Notes: generated by a model from the sequence alone, not told the origin. A stretch of 64,000 bases of DNA from Sporomusa malonica (GCF_900176355.1 NZ_FWXI01000005.1:1-64000); one strand, 5' to 3'. Positions 6,110-15,540 are shown, numbered from the stretch's first letter. A program made the numbers and translations.

Positions 6110-7123
6110 CTATAATGTAACATTGAGTTTATCAAGTACATGTGTAATCTTATTGAAGATTGTTGCTTGCTCTGAACCAGCAAATAATAGACCTACTGCA
6201 TAATTATCATCGGTTAAAATAAGGGATCCGCTATCACCAGGCATACTCATAGGTCCTGAGAGAACTTGATCGGTAAATACAGCGTATTCATGATTACTCA
6301 TACTGACTTTAAATGTTATATTGGTTGCTAACACTTGGCTATGAGTTACACCGGTAGTTCGTCCACTCTTTTTTATAGATAAGCCTAGAGTGGGCTCAAT
6401 TATTCCGTTGACAAAGCCAAACTCTAAAATTTCGGCATTAATTGCTGCCGAATTTACTGGGGTTGCTACAGCACAATCTACAAGATTTAGCTTCTCACTT
6501 TTACGTAATACCTGGACCTGATACTGTGGACGGAAACTGTGGATACATTTATTAAGTAGCATCTCAAAGATTTGGGCTATTTTACAGTGTGGTGAATTTG
6601 TTTCGCGATATAATGGTATAAACCGCCGAAGATGAGCAATGGTACACTCTTCTACCTTTCCGCCATCATAGATTCCTGGTTGGATGATTGGGTCACCAAC
6701 GGTTGCGCGTCCGTCACAACCATCTGTAATATTGGCCATTACATGATTGTTAGATAATATAAGCAATTCACCGGTATCTTTATCTTTAACGACTGCACCA
6801 AAGGTTCCGGCCGAAATCTTATAATGTCCAAGGCTCATTCCTGGCTGGGCTGGACGGCGAAACTCCATTCTTTCGCCTAGTAGTCGAATATCGCCTACTT
6901 CAATAACATCGGTTGGTACATTAGCCATAGTTCTAGGTAATACTGAGCCACGATCCAAATTAGAGCTGCGATATTTCTTTTTAACCAATATCATCAGAGC
7001 GTCTTGGCCAGTGTTCATACCACGGACGTATTTATGACCGCGGCCAACACCGATGATATTATTCTCATGAGTATTAAATTTTAAAATTTCACGGAATATT
7101 CCCGGGATATCACTTTTATTCAT
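6110..7123 (-). CDS. Trypsin-like serine protease (Nal1-type), probably cytoplasmic
   Basis: The 337-residue protein carries the chymotrypsin-fold catalytic set: His in LSNNHVMAN (about 128), Asp in LVDCAVATP (about 219) and Ser in MPGDSGSLIL (about 301). An additional N-terminal 90 residues contain IGVGRGHKYVRG. There is no signal peptide or membrane segment, unlike most secreted trypsins, which points to an intracellular or spore-associated role. GGGG precedes the ATG. It lies between coat genes and a patatin and has its own terminator. Substrate unknown. Confidence 0.75.
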   Translation of the reverse strand: MNKSDIPGIFREILKFNTHENNIIGVGRGHKYVRGMNTGQDALMILVKKKYRSSNLDRGSVLPRTMANVPTDVIEVGDIRLLGERMEFRRPAQPGMSLGHYKISAGTFGAVVKDKDTGELLILSNNHVMANITDGCDGRATVGDPIIQPGIYDGGKVEECTIAHLRRFIPLYRETNSPHCKIAQIFEMLLNKCIHSFRPQYQVQVLRKSEKLNLVDCAVATPVNSAAINAEILEFGFVNGIIEPTLGLSIKKSGRTTGVTHSQVLATNITFKVSMSNHEYAVFTDQVLSGPMSMPGDSGSLILTDDNYAVGLLFAGSEQATIFNKITHVLDKLNVTL

Positions 7124-7196
7124 TCCCCTGCCCCCTTGGCTAGCTATTTGAATACATCAACTAATGTATGATATGCAGGGGAAAATGTGCAGGCAA

Positions 7197-8117
7197 CTAT
7201 AATAGTAAATCTCTGATTTCATTGATCTTTTCGAGTGTAGCGTGATAGCCACGTTTTATAAATTCATTAGCTTGTTTTAAATCCTTATGGTTAAGATCAT
7301 TGGATTGAGGTCTGATAATTACATCTGCGTACTTCTCGGATTTCATTAATGTAACTTCTCTGCCCATAATTTCAATACATTGCAAAAGTATCTCACCAAC
7401 TGAGTCAATTTCATAATTAGGCTGACCGGCGTATCCTAAATCGACGGCAATAATTTTATCAGCCCCCATGTGGCTTAAAATATCTGTGGGCAGGTTATTT
7501 TTTACTGCACCATCTACTAATGTCATTCCACGATATTTTTTCGGAAAAAACACTCCAGGTATGGAAATACTGGCTCGGACGGCTTCACAAAGTAAAGCAT
7601 TATGATAGTATCTAGCGTTAAGAATAGTTCTATTGGCTGGCAATGGAGATGTGAAAAAAACTGTATCTGCCGAATTTATATCGACAGCAGTTATCGCTAA
7701 AGGTATTTTAGTGTCACGAACCGTTCGCTGGTGCCATAGTTGGGCCAAAAAGTCTTCAATCTTCTCTCCTTTGATTAAACCAGTAGGTAACACAGACCAA
7801 AAGCGGAACTTTCCACTCATTAGCCACTTAAAACCATGTTTAAATAAATCAGAAGAAGTTACTTTCAGATCAACTAAATTAGGAATATCGATATCATGTA
7901 TAATTAACTGCATTTGTTGTGGAGAGTAACCGCAAGCATACATTGTTGCCACTACTGCTCCGGCACTGGTACCGGAAATATAATCAATCGGTATGTTATG
8001 ATCTATCAGCGCTCTAAGTACTCCAATATGTGAGGTACCTCTTAATCCGCCGCCGCTTAAGGCCAATCCTAGTTTTGGTCGAAAGCCGCGTTGTAACTTA
8101 TTGATGGTGACAATCAT
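7197..8117 (-). CDS. Patatin-like phospholipase (RssA/YlbK type)
   Basis: The 306-residue protein has the patatin hallmarks: oxyanion loop LALSGGGLRGTSHIGVL (19-35), nucleophile motif G-T-S-A-G at about 50, and the catalytic Asp in DGAVKNNLP (about 202). Such enzymes hydrolyse acyl esters of phospholipids or lysophospholipids. No signal peptide is present, so it probably acts in the cytoplasm or at the inner membrane face. An AGGTGA site supports the ATG. It is followed by the protease gene after a 73-bp gap, so co-transcription is possible. Confidence 0.85.
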   Translation of the reverse strand: MIVTINKLQRGFRPKLGLALSGGGLRGTSHIGVLRALIDHNIPIDYISGTSAGAVVATMYACGYSPQQMQLIIHDIDIPNLVDLKVTSSDLFKHGFKWLMSGKFRFWSVLPTGLIKGEKIEDFLAQLWHQRTVRDTKIPLAITAVDINSADTVFFTSPLPANRTILNARYYHNALLCEAVRASISIPGVFFPKKYRGMTLVDGAVKNNLPTDILSHMGADKIIAVDLGYAGQPNYEIDSVGEILLQCIEIMGREVTLMKSEKYADVIIRPQSNDLNHKDLKQANEFIKRGYHATLEKINEIRDLLL

Positions 8118-8193
8118 TGCATTTCACCTCGCACATTACATTCCATCTTGTATTATGTTATGAATGAAGGGCGATACATGATAATTAAAGGCA

Positions 8194-8220
8194 CAAAAAA
8201 AAGAGACCTAATTAGCCTCT
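8194..8220 (-). terminator. Terminator after the methyltransferase gene
   Basis: An AGAGGC/GGTCTCT stem, with one G-T pair, is followed by a run of eight T on the minus strand just beyond the stop codon at 8229. Confidence 0.7.
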
Positions 8221-8228
8221 GTTTAAAT

Positions 8229-8957
8229 CTAGGTATCTTTTTTTGCAAGAATTATCATACGTGGGGTTTCGGCGCTATAAGGACGCCCATCAAAACCGCC
8301 ATAAGTTTCTATAATTGAAAGTCCACTATTACTAAATATATTAGCCATTTCAGGGAGGGAATAGGCTCTTAAAACGAAATCATACTGAATTTTGGTGCCT
8401 GTAACCTGATTGATAAGTTGACGTTTCATAGTAGCAATACCATTCTCTAACTGCACTTTATATGAGAGAACATATTCGCCACTAGGATGACGCCAGTAGC
8501 GGTTTAGGTTATTACGCACCATCCAATCTCTGTTTAACAGATCAATTAGAAATAGGCCGCGTGGTTTTAAAGCTGTTGAAATAAGTTTAATAATGTTGGC
8601 ATTCTCATCATCAGTAAAATAACCGAATGCAGCAAACATGTTAATTACGGCCTCGAACTGCTGGTTGTAATTAAGCTCTCGCATGTCTTGCTGCTGGAAG
8701 GTAATGTTTACCATCGCCTTCTGCGCTTTCTGCGCTGCAATATCTAAAAAATCTTGAGTCGCATCTAAGCCGGTAACGGCAAAACCTTGTTTTGCCAGTT
8801 CTATTGCATGACGTCCATAACCACAGTATAAATCTAAGATAGACTCACCGGATTTTAAGTTAAGTACACTGGTAATAAATCGTACTTCCTGGTCTGTACC
8901 TGCCAAAGAATACGCTTTAAAATCACCTAATATTTCATGAGTCACGTTTGACACCAC
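8229..8957 (-). CDS. Class I SAM-dependent methyltransferase
   Basis: The 242-residue protein has the Rossmann SAM-binding motif I ILDLYCGYGRHAIELA (about 39-54), motif II VTGLDAT and a motif IV region FEAVINMFAAFGYF. The N-terminus seems to begin with GTG; a second GTG four codons later fits GGTGG spacing equally well. The substrate cannot be told from sequence; the closest general type is the small-molecule methyltransferase group. It is a single-gene unit with its own terminator. Confidence 0.8.
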   Translation of the reverse strand: MVSNVTHEILGDFKAYSLAGTDQEVRFITSVLNLKSGESILDLYCGYGRHAIELAKQGFAVTGLDATQDFLDIAAQKAQKAMVNITFQQQDMRELNYNQQFEAVINMFAAFGYFTDDENANIIKLISTALKPRGLFLIDLLNRDWMVRNNLNRYWRHPSGEYVLSYKVQLENGIATMKRQLINQVTGTKIQYDFVLRAYSLPEMANIFSNSGLSIIETYGGFDGRPYSAETPRMIILAKKDT

Positions 8958-9004
8958 CGTATAACATACTTTTTCTTTCTATCACTCTTGCTGTGAAATT
9001 AATG

Positions 9005-10471
9005 CTAACTAATATTAGTGCTGTATAAACAACTACGATTCCTAGTTGAGCGTTTTGCCGAATAGAGTGCAGTATCAGCGGCATCAATAAGTTCAGATTC
9101 AGAAGCGGCATTATCAGGATAACCTGCTATACCAATACTGACTGTTAGGGCTCCGCCAGGTTGATTGTTGCTATTTTGAAATGGAAATTCAGCAATAGCC
9201 TTCCTTATTAGTTCAGCAATTATGTGGGCTCGAGTAACGGTAGTTTCCGGAAGTAATACAACAAACTCTTCGCCGCCATAACGAAATACGAAATCAGTGT
9301 CCCGGCAGTACTGGCGTACAAGCTCAGCAACAGCTCTGAGCGCGTCATCACCATATAAATGTCCATTGATATCATTATAATGCTTAAAATAGTCAATATC
9401 AATCATTAGCAGAGAAAGTGACCAATTATAGCGTGTCGCCCGCTTGAATTCCTGCTGAAGTATGTTCTGGAAGTGCCGATAATTATAAAGGTTTGTCAAG
9501 CCATCAGTTGATGCTTCAATACAAGCTTGGTTTACATGACTAGCGTGGGCGATAGTCATGGCAATTTGACTGGCTAAAGAACGGAGTAAATCAAGATCAT
9601 AAGCTTTTATCGACTGCTCTTGTGAAGTTTCAACATCAAGTACGCCAATCACTCGGTCATTAACAATAAGCGGTACAGCAACTTCACTAAAGCCATTTTT
9701 AGTTCCAGGAATATAACGTGAATCAAGGGTTATATCAGGAACATAAACAAGCTCACGGTGTAAAGCGGCATATCCGGTTACTCCTTGGCCGAGTGAAACA
9801 CGGATTTTATCATTATAGCCCCGATGAGCTTTGTTGATTAGCTCCTGTGAGTTGGGGTCAAGTAAGAATATAGCAGCATTAATAAACCCTAATTCACGGG
9901 TCATGCCATCCAATATTTCTTCCATAACTTCCTTTTCATTCACTGTTTTCTGAACAATAGCGGTAATTCGGTATAGCGCTGATAATTTCTTATGTGCATG
10001 TTCTAAATCCATTAAGTGGAAGTCAAGATTAGCCATGGCTACACATAAATCCTGGTTTAAGGACTCATGTTGTTCGGTAATAGTGAATAGTTCCTCTTGG
10101 AACAGAACCGACTCTGTAACGTTCTGAAAAAAGATGATAATACTTTTCTCAGGCCCTGGAGCTAATGTACAGTCAAAGTATTCGGTCAGATTTCGGCTTG
10201 AGATATGTTTGAACTGGCTAATTGTTGTTTGCTGTTGGGATGCTAGGCAAGTAGTAAATGCGTTGCTAATTAACTGACTATTGTGTGTGTCAAATACTAA
10301 ACGCAACAGTTTCAAAAGGCGTTTACCTGTTAAAAGAGCCAGTGAAGCTTGTGACCGGCCTGTTATATGAACATGCGAAATAATACCGGTAGCATTTATA
10401 GTTATAAGTGCAGAGGGTTTTGCATTGACAACGGTATTTAGCATAGCTATATACATTAGGCTACTATTCAT
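9005..10471 (-). CDS. PAS-GAF-GGDEF diguanylate cyclase
   Basis: The 488-residue protein has a degenerate PAS-like sensor (about 15-125), a coiled linker, a GAF domain (about 165-310: ALYRITAIVQKTV to LRSLASQIAMTIAHA) and a C-terminal GGDEF domain (about 325-480). The active site is GGEEF within RYGGEEFVVLLPE, and the RxxD inhibitory site (RDTD) lies five residues before it, so it should make c-di-GMP with product feedback. No membrane segment is present, so it is a cytosolic sensor. No c-di-GMP riboswitch was found in the window. Confidence 0.9.
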   Translation of the reverse strand: MNSSLMYIAMLNTVVNAKPSALITINATGIISHVHITGRSQASLALLTGKRLLKLLRLVFDTHNSQLISNAFTTCLASQQQTTISQFKHISSRNLTEYFDCTLAPGPEKSIIIFFQNVTESVLFQEELFTITEQHESLNQDLCVAMANLDFHLMDLEHAHKKLSALYRITAIVQKTVNEKEVMEEILDGMTRELGFINAAIFLLDPNSQELINKAHRGYNDKIRVSLGQGVTGYAALHRELVYVPDITLDSRYIPGTKNGFSEVAVPLIVNDRVIGVLDVETSQEQSIKAYDLDLLRSLASQIAMTIAHASHVNQACIEASTDGLTNLYNYRHFQNILQQEFKRATRYNWSLSLLMIDIDYFKHYNDINGHLYGDDALRAVAELVRQYCRDTDFVFRYGGEEFVVLLPETTVTRAHIIAELIRKAIAEFPFQNSNNQPGGALTVSIGIAGYPDNAASESELIDAADTALYSAKRSTRNRSCLYSTNIS

Positions 10472-10572
10472 CCGGTAATCATCTCACTCTAATTTTTGAA
10501 TATTTAATAAAAGTTCGCTATTTACAGCAAAAATCCTTCACCTTTATCTGGTAATTTAATGGACAAAGTAAA

Positions 10573-10601
10573 GAACTGCCCAGCTTGCATCTAGGCAGTT
10601 C
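10573..10601 (-). terminator. Terminator of the 2-oxoacid oxidoreductase operon
   Basis: GAACTGCC/GGCAGTTC form an 8-bp stem just past the last gene. The T run is weak (CTTTACTTTG). Confidence 0.55.
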
Positions 10602-10609
10602 GAAGCAAT

Positions 10610-11152
10610 CTATTTTTCGCCCTTTATATACTCCATGCCGCGGCGGATGGCCTGCTCATTAATCGCCAGTAGTTCAGGTTTCTTGGCAAACATTTTAGCA
10701 AAGGCTTTTAACACCGCATCAGCAGATACCACTTCAGCCGCGCCGATGAGCGATCCTACAATAACCATATTAGCTGTCTTCGTGTTACCCAGTTCGGCGG
10801 CAAGATCGTTGGCAGGAACCCGATAAGCTTTAATATCAGTACGGTTTGCTCCACGCTCGATAAGTGAACTATTGATTATAAGTATTCCGCCTGGCTGAAG
10901 CAGTGGTTCAAATTTATCAAGTGATGGCAAATTCATGGCAACTACCAAATCAGGTTCGGAGACAATCGGCGCACCTATCGGTTCATCTGAAACAATAACT
11001 GAACAGTTGGCAGTGCCGCCACGCATTTCAGGGCCATAAGACGGAATCCAGGATACTTGCTTGTTCTCAATCATACCGGCATATGTTAATAACTGCCCCA
11101 TAAGCATGACACCCTGACCGCCAAAACCCGCCATTATCATTTCGTGGGTCAT
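10610..11152 (-). CDS. 2-oxoacid:ferredoxin oxidoreductase, gamma subunit
   Basis: The 180-residue protein opens with the gamma-domain signature [16 protein letters not shown] and contains [15 protein letters not shown], as in KorC/VorC subunits. The enzyme oxidatively decarboxylates a 2-oxoacid to its acyl-CoA while reducing ferredoxin. The start overlaps the beta subunit stop by four bases, implying translational coupling. Substrate (2-oxoglutarate or branched-chain oxoacids) is not decidable from sequence; the D-A-B-C order fits the Vor/Kor type. Confidence 0.9.
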   Translation of the reverse strand: MTHEMIMAGFGGQGVMLMGQLLTYAGMIENKQVSWIPSYGPEMRGGTANCSVIVSDEPIGAPIVSEPDLVVAMNLPSLDKFEPLLQPGGILIINSSLIERGANRTDIKAYRVPANDLAAELGNTKTANMVIVGSLIGAAEVVSADAVLKAFAKMFAKKPELLAINEQAIRRGMEYIKGEK

Positions 11153-11901
11153 TTCGACACCCCCTCCGCTGTTTTATAGACACCTAGCGGGTAATAGGGA
11201 ATCATATTTTCTTCCAGCCATTTGGCAGCTTCTATCGGACTCATACCCCAGTTAGTCGGACAGGTTGATAATATTTCAACTAACCCAAAACCATCGCCAC
11301 TGAGTTGCAATTCAAACGCCTTTTTAATCGCGGCCTTGGCTTTAGCCATATTTCCAGGAGTATTAATGGCTACGCGGGCAATAAATTTTGCGCCCTCAAG
11401 TGTAGATAACATTTCTGAAATTTTAATTGGGTATCCAGCAGATTCGGCGTTCCGGCCATAGGGCGAGGTATTGGTAACCTGACCGACTAAGGTTGTCGGA
11501 GCCATTTGTCCGCCAGTCATACCGTAAGTAGCATTGTTTACAAAAATAGTTGTGATTTTTTCGCCTCTGGCAGCTGCGTGGACAATTTCGGCGCAGCCGA
11601 TGGCGGCTAGGTCTCCGTCTCCTTGATAAGTAAAAACAACGGCATCAGGATGGACACGCTTTACACCGGTAGCTACTGCTGGCGCACGACCGTGGGCAGC
11701 TTCAAATGCGTCAAAATTAAAGTATTCATAAGATAGTACTGAACAGCCGACAGGAGCCACACCTATTGCCCTATCGCGTACGTCAAGCTCATCAAGAACT
11801 TCAGCGACCAGACGGTGAATAATGCCGTGATGGCAGCCTGGGCAGTAGTGAAAGGGAACATCTTTTAGCCCCTTGGGCCTGGAAAAGATTTTCTCAACCA
11901 T
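11149..11901 (-). CDS. 2-oxoacid:ferredoxin oxidoreductase, beta subunit (TPP-binding)
   Basis: The 250-residue protein has YCPGCHHGI near the N-terminus and the thiamine-diphosphate motif starting GDGDLAAIG and ending NNATYGMTGGQ (about 95-132), typical of KorB/VorB-type beta subunits. It holds TPP and performs decarboxylation. AGGAGGGC precedes the ATG by eight bases. It lies between alpha and gamma genes with overlaps of a few bases. Confidence 0.92.
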   Translation of the reverse strand: MVEKIFSRPKGLKDVPFHYCPGCHHGIIHRLVAEVLDELDVRDRAIGVAPVGCSVLSYEYFNFDAFEAAHGRAPAVATGVKRVHPDAVVFTYQGDGDLAAIGCAEIVHAAARGEKITTIFVNNATYGMTGGQMAPTTLVGQVTNTSPYGRNAESAGYPIKISEMLSTLEGAKFIARVAINTPGNMAKAKAAIKKAFELQLSGDGFGLVEILSTCPTNWGMSPIEAAKWLEENMIPYYPLGVYKTAEGVSK

Positions 11902-11903
11902 AA

Positions 11904-12971
11904 TTATCTGCCCTCCTTGCCATTATATATATTGGCAATTTGCTCATATACCGCTTTGGGGCTAGGAATCATTCCGCCAGTACGACCGTAAAAGTATACT
12001 GGTTTAGCTCCATTAACAGCCAGCCGGACATCTTCAATCATCTGACCGGCGCTAAGTTCAAGTGTCAGGAAGCCAAAGGCCTTGTCAGCTAAAGCGGCAA
12101 GTGGCTTTTCAGGGAATGGCCAAAGCGTAATAGGCCGCAACATACCAACTTTCATGCCCTCGCTTCGGGCTTTTTCCATGGCTGTGCGAGCGATCCGTGA
12201 AGTAATGCCATAGGCTACGAGTACAAGTTCAGCATCGTCTGTATGCAATTCTTCGTAACGTACTTCGTTGGCGCTAATTTCAGCATATTTTTTCTGTAGA
12301 TGGATGTTGTGACGTTCCAGCATCTCAGGCTGCAGATGAAGTGAATTTATGATATTAGGTTCAGTACGTCCGCGAAGACCAGTTGCAGCCCAAGGCTTTT
12401 GAATTGGTTTAGCAACACTGGCGTTAAACTCTACTGGCTCCATCATTTGGCCTAATGCGCCATCACCTAAGAGCATAACTGGGTTACGATATTTGTCAGC
12501 AAGGTCAAAGGCCAGGATTGTTGTATCAACCATTTCCTGAACTGAATTAGGCGCGAGCACTATGTTTCGGTAGTCTCCATGGCCTCCGCCCTTAGTAGCT
12601 TGAAAATAATCTGACTGAGCGGGTTGGATACCCCCTAAACCTGGACCGCCGCGCATGATATTTACAATAACACTAGGAAGTTCAGCGCCAGCAATATAGG
12701 ATATCCCTTCTAACTTCAAACTTATTCCAGGGCTCGAAGAAGATGTCATTACCCGGGCACCGGCTCCGGCGGCGCCGTATACCATGTTAATTGCGGCAAC
12801 TTCGCTTTCTGCCTGCAGAAATACTCCGTTAATCTGGGGCATGCGTTTAGCCATGTATTCAGTCAATTCGGTTTGTGGGGTTATTGGATAGCCAAAATAG
12901 TGGCGGCAGCCGGCAACAATTGCGGCTTCACCAATGGCTTCATTGCCTTTCATTAGTATCTTCTCTGCCAT
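11904..12971 (-). CDS. 2-oxoacid:ferredoxin oxidoreductase, alpha subunit
   Basis: The protein has about 355 residues, with FGYPITPQTELTEYMA near residue 30 and GGPGLGGIQPAQSDYFQ, the pattern of KorA/VorB-type alpha subunits. The C-terminal domain (GMLRPITLWPFPEKPL) completes the fold. The ATG at 12971 is preferred because GGGGAG lies eight bases upstream. A GTG at 12980 would add three residues and overlap the ferredoxin gene. Confidence 0.92.
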   Translation of the reverse strand: MAEKILMKGNEAIGEAAIVAGCRHYFGYPITPQTELTEYMAKRMPQINGVFLQAESEVAAINMVYGAAGAGARVMTSSSSPGISLKLEGISYIAGAELPSVIVNIMRGGPGLGGIQPAQSDYFQATKGGGHGDYRNIVLAPNSVQEMVDTTILAFDLADKYRNPVMLLGDGALGQMMEPVEFNASVAKPIQKPWAATGLRGRTEPNIINSLHLQPEMLERHNIHLQKKYAEISANEVRYEELHTDDAELVLVAYGITSRIARTAMEKARSEGMKVGMLRPITLWPFPEKPLAALADKAFGFLTLELSAGQMIEDVRLAVNGAKPVYFYGRTGGMIPSPKAVYEQIANIYNGKEGR

Positions 12972-12976
12972 TCGAA

Positions 12977-13192
12977 TCACTCCCCTTTGTCCTTATGAAT
13001 CTCAATGACAACATCTGGACAGGTCTTGGCACAGAGAGTGCAGCCAACACATTTAGATTCGTCAATACAAGTAGCCGGTCGGTAACCTTTGCTATTAAAC
13101 CGGTTGGCAAGAACTACAATTTTGTGTGGACATGCTACTGTACACAGTTCACATCCTTTGCACCGTTCCTCGTTGAAAACTGGTCTTGGCAT
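12977..13192 (-). CDS. 2-oxoacid:ferredoxin oxidoreductase, delta (ferredoxin) subunit
   Basis: The 71-residue protein has two 4Fe-4S cluster motifs, CKGCELCTVACP and CVGCTLCAKTCP, each CxxCxxCxxxCP. It passes electrons from the catalytic subunits to external ferredoxin. It is the first gene of the four-gene operon; AGGAGGG precedes ATG. Confidence 0.9.
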   Translation of the reverse strand: MPRPVFNEERCKGCELCTVACPHKIVVLANRFNSKGYRPATCIDESKCVGCTLCAKTCPDVVIEIHKDKGE

Positions 13193-13243
13193 ATGGTTCC
13201 CTCCTTTTTACGTATAGGGACATTGTATCCAGTATACTAAAAG

Positions 13244-13274
13244 TCAAACCCCATGTCTTACAACACGGGGTTGA
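13244..13274 (-). terminator. Terminator after pduL
   Basis: CAACCCCGTGT pairs with ACATGGGGTTTG and is followed by GACTTTT on the minus strand. The same stretch probably overlaps the promoter of the oxidoreductase operon (TTTGAC and TACAAT boxes). Confidence 0.6.
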
Positions 13275-13291
13275 ACTATTAAAAGGTATTT

Positions 13292-13864
13292 CTATTTTAC
13301 AATTTCAACCGTGTTGCCAGTATTGATCTTAGCGGCGTTACCTTCGTCGGTATCAAGGTGGCATTCAAGCTGAAAGCTATCACTTACTCTAGCTAACACA
13401 TTGTCGAAAATAAGACCACGTTCACCACCACAGCGAACTTTAACAACTTCTTTATCTTTCAAGCCTAATTCGGCTGCATCGGCAGTAGTCATATGAATAT
13501 GGCGGCAAGCGGCGACAACGCCTTCATCTAGTTTTACCTGACCTTTAGGGCCAACTAGAGTTATTCCGGGTGAACCTTTTAAGTCGCCGGAGTCACGAAC
13601 CGGAGGATTAATGCCAAGCTTGAGAGCATCAGTCAGGGCAATTTCTATTTGTGTTTGTTTGCGTTCAGGCCCAAGAATACGAACTTTTTTGAAAGAACCT
13701 TTTTCAGTAACCAAATCAACTTGCTCTTCACAAGCAAATTGACCAGGCTGTGACAGATCTTTTTTTACAGTAAGCTGATATCCTTCACCAAACAGGATAT
13801 CGAGGTCTTCACGTGATACGTGTACGTGGCGCGCTGAAATACCTACAGGAATTGGTTTAGACAT
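13292..13864 (-). CDS. pduL: Phosphate propanoyltransferase / phosphotransacetylase PduL
   Basis: The 190-residue protein has PduL's duplicated zinc-histidine motifs, SARHVHVS (10-17) and ACRHIHMT (about 118-125), and the conserved GPERKQTQIEI. It swaps CoA and phosphate on short acyl groups. No microcompartment-targeting N-terminal peptide is present, so it is a free cytosolic form. Its position just upstream of the acyl-CoA-forming oxidoreductase suggests conversion of that product to acyl phosphate for ATP formation; an acyl kinase is not in view. Confidence 0.9.
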   Translation of the reverse strand: MSKPIPVGISARHVHVSREDLDILFGEGYQLTVKKDLSQPGQFACEEQVDLVTEKGSFKKVRILGPERKQTQIEIALTDALKLGINPPVRDSGDLKGSPGITLVGPKGQVKLDEGVVAACRHIHMTTADAAELGLKDKEVVKVRCGGERGLIFDNVLARVSDSFQLECHLDTDEGNAAKINTGNTVEIVK

Positions 13865-13903
13865 GAGAAATGCACTCCTTTATATTAAATTATATTATAC
13901 CGG

Positions 13904-14251
13904 CTATTCGATGATCTCCGAAAAATATACTACAGTTACAATATCACTGCAGGTTAAGGTCTTATCATAGATAGACTGCAAAAAGACCAATAAATCATCG
14001 ATGCTGGTAAGATCCGGATTTTCTCCCTGTAAATCATCCATTGTTAATTGGGAGATAGGTTTAACCAAAACGCGGTCAATAGCGGCAGTGAATATTCGTT
14101 TTTTGGGGGAAAAGCGTTTTCCGACAGTTACCCATACAATATCGCCTTCTGAATATTTATTGGTCTTATCTCCCAGCCTAACTGTACATATTTTGCGGCG
14201 GCAAACCAATTGACTGTGATAGTTAGACGAGTAGAAATTCAATGCCCTCAT
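13904..14251 (-). CDS. ASCH-domain-like RNA-binding protein
   Basis: The 115-residue protein has a small beta-barrel layout typical of ASCH/PUA-like domains: FYSSNYHSQLVCRRKICTVR at the N-terminus, YSEGDIVWVTVGKRFSPK in the middle and DIVTVVYFSEI at the end. The fold suggests RNA or nucleotide binding. AGGAGG precedes the ATG. It sits between the aminotransferase gene and pduL on the same strand. The family call is from pattern only. Confidence 0.55.
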   Translation of the reverse strand: MRALNFYSSNYHSQLVCRRKICTVRLGDKTNKYSEGDIVWVTVGKRFSPKKRIFTAAIDRVLVKPISQLTMDDLQGENPDLTSIDDLLVFLQSIYDKTLTCSDIVTVVYFSEIIE

Positions 14252-14270
14252 CCCAAAATCCTCCTATTTT

Positions 14271-15437
14271 TTACGGTTTTAGCCATTTTTTTATTCTGGT
14301 TACAGCTTCTACTAGTCTTTCTTCGGACTGAACCAGAGCTATCCGTACATAGCCTTCACCGCAAGCGCCAAAAGCGCTACCGGGAATAACAGCCACTCCG
14401 GTATTTTTTAACAATGATACGGTAAACTCAAAGGATGACTCTTTGGTTGGCACAGGCGCCCAAACATACATGGAAGCCTTAGGTCGATCGACTTGCCAGC
14501 CAATTTCATTGAAGCCATCAACAATTATGTCGCGGCGTCTTTGGTAGCTTGCAGCAGTCTCACTGACACAATTCTGCGGGCCGGTCAATGCAGCGATAGC
14601 AGCTTGCTGGAGTGGATAAAAAATACCGTAGTCAAAATTGGATTTTAAACGCCCGAGAAGAGATATTATCTGAGCGTTGCCTACAACATAACCAACCCTG
14701 CAGCCAGCCATATTATAAGTTTTTGACAAAGAATTAAATTCTATAGCGATATCTTTCGCCCCAGGAATTGACAAAAAGCTGTCAGGACGATAGCCATCAA
14801 ATACAAGATCGCTATAAGCAAAATCATAACAAACAAGGATGTTATGACATTTAGCAAACTTAACTACCTGCTCGAGAAAGCTTCGTGGCGCTGTAGCTGC
14901 CAGCGGATTATTGGGGTAATTCAAAATCATTATTTTTGCCCGCTTTAAGATTTCTTCGTCAATGGCTGCTAGATCAGGCAGATAGTTGTTGGCGGGAGTA
15001 AGCGGCATCCGGTAGAGTTCGGCGCCGGCAACAAGCGGTCCAGCGCTAAAAATGGGATAACCGGGATCTGGCACAAGTACGATATCACCAGGATTAACGA
15101 GACACAAAGAGATGTGCGCTAAGCCATCTTGTGAACCAATAAGTGAGTGAATTTCAGTCTCCGGATTTAACTCAACGTCGAATTTAGTGCGGTACCAGCT
15201 GGCAATAGCGTGTAGGAGGTCAGGCACTCCTTTAGATAAGGTATAGCCGTAGTTAAAGCAGCAATCGATAGAATCTTTTAATGCTTCAACGATATGTGGC
15301 GCGGGAGCCATATCAGGACTGCCTATACTCAAAGTAATAACGTCTTTACCAGCTGCAACTTCAGCTTTACGCATATCATCAACTTGCGTAAAGATCGCGG
15401 AAGTTAATGAATGCATACGGTTTGCTTGTTCAAACAT
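14271..15437 (-). CDS. Class I/II PLP aminotransferase (LL-DAP aminotransferase-like)
   Basis: The protein has about 388 residues and a fold-type I aminotransferase pattern: SIGSPDMAPAPHIVEAL at the N-terminus, GSQDGLAH for phosphate contact, NYPNNPLAATA, and PLP-lysine in SLSKTYNMAGCRVGY (about 230). It is close to the DapL/aspartate aminotransferase branch, but the substrate is unproven. The ATG at 15437 is chosen since GGAGGT lies four bases before it; an in-frame TTG upstream would overlap that site. Confidence 0.85.
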   Translation of the reverse strand: MFEQANRMHSLTSAIFTQVDDMRKAEVAAGKDVITLSIGSPDMAPAPHIVEALKDSIDCCFNYGYTLSKGVPDLLHAIASWYRTKFDVELNPETEIHSLIGSQDGLAHISLCLVNPGDIVLVPDPGYPIFSAGPLVAGAELYRMPLTPANNYLPDLAAIDEEILKRAKIMILNYPNNPLAATAPRSFLEQVVKFAKCHNILVCYDFAYSDLVFDGYRPDSFLSIPGAKDIAIEFNSLSKTYNMAGCRVGYVVGNAQIISLLGRLKSNFDYGIFYPLQQAAIAALTGPQNCVSETAASYQRRRDIIVDGFNEIGWQVDRPKASMYVWAPVPTKESSFEFTVSLLKNTGVAVIPGSAFGACGEGYVRIALVQSEERLVEAVTRIKKWLKP

Positions 15438-15540
15438 GGTGACCTCCAATGGCCTTACATAATGAAATAGTGGTCAAATATGGTTAATTTTTATATTCAA
15501 TATGATTAGGGCAAATCCTGTCAGGGATAGAAAAAAAGTT

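Noticed and set aside
11222..11461. Open frames opposite korB, ahcY, mtnA, pssA and other core genes
   Set aside because: They are antisense shadows of well-supported genes and lack ribosome sites.
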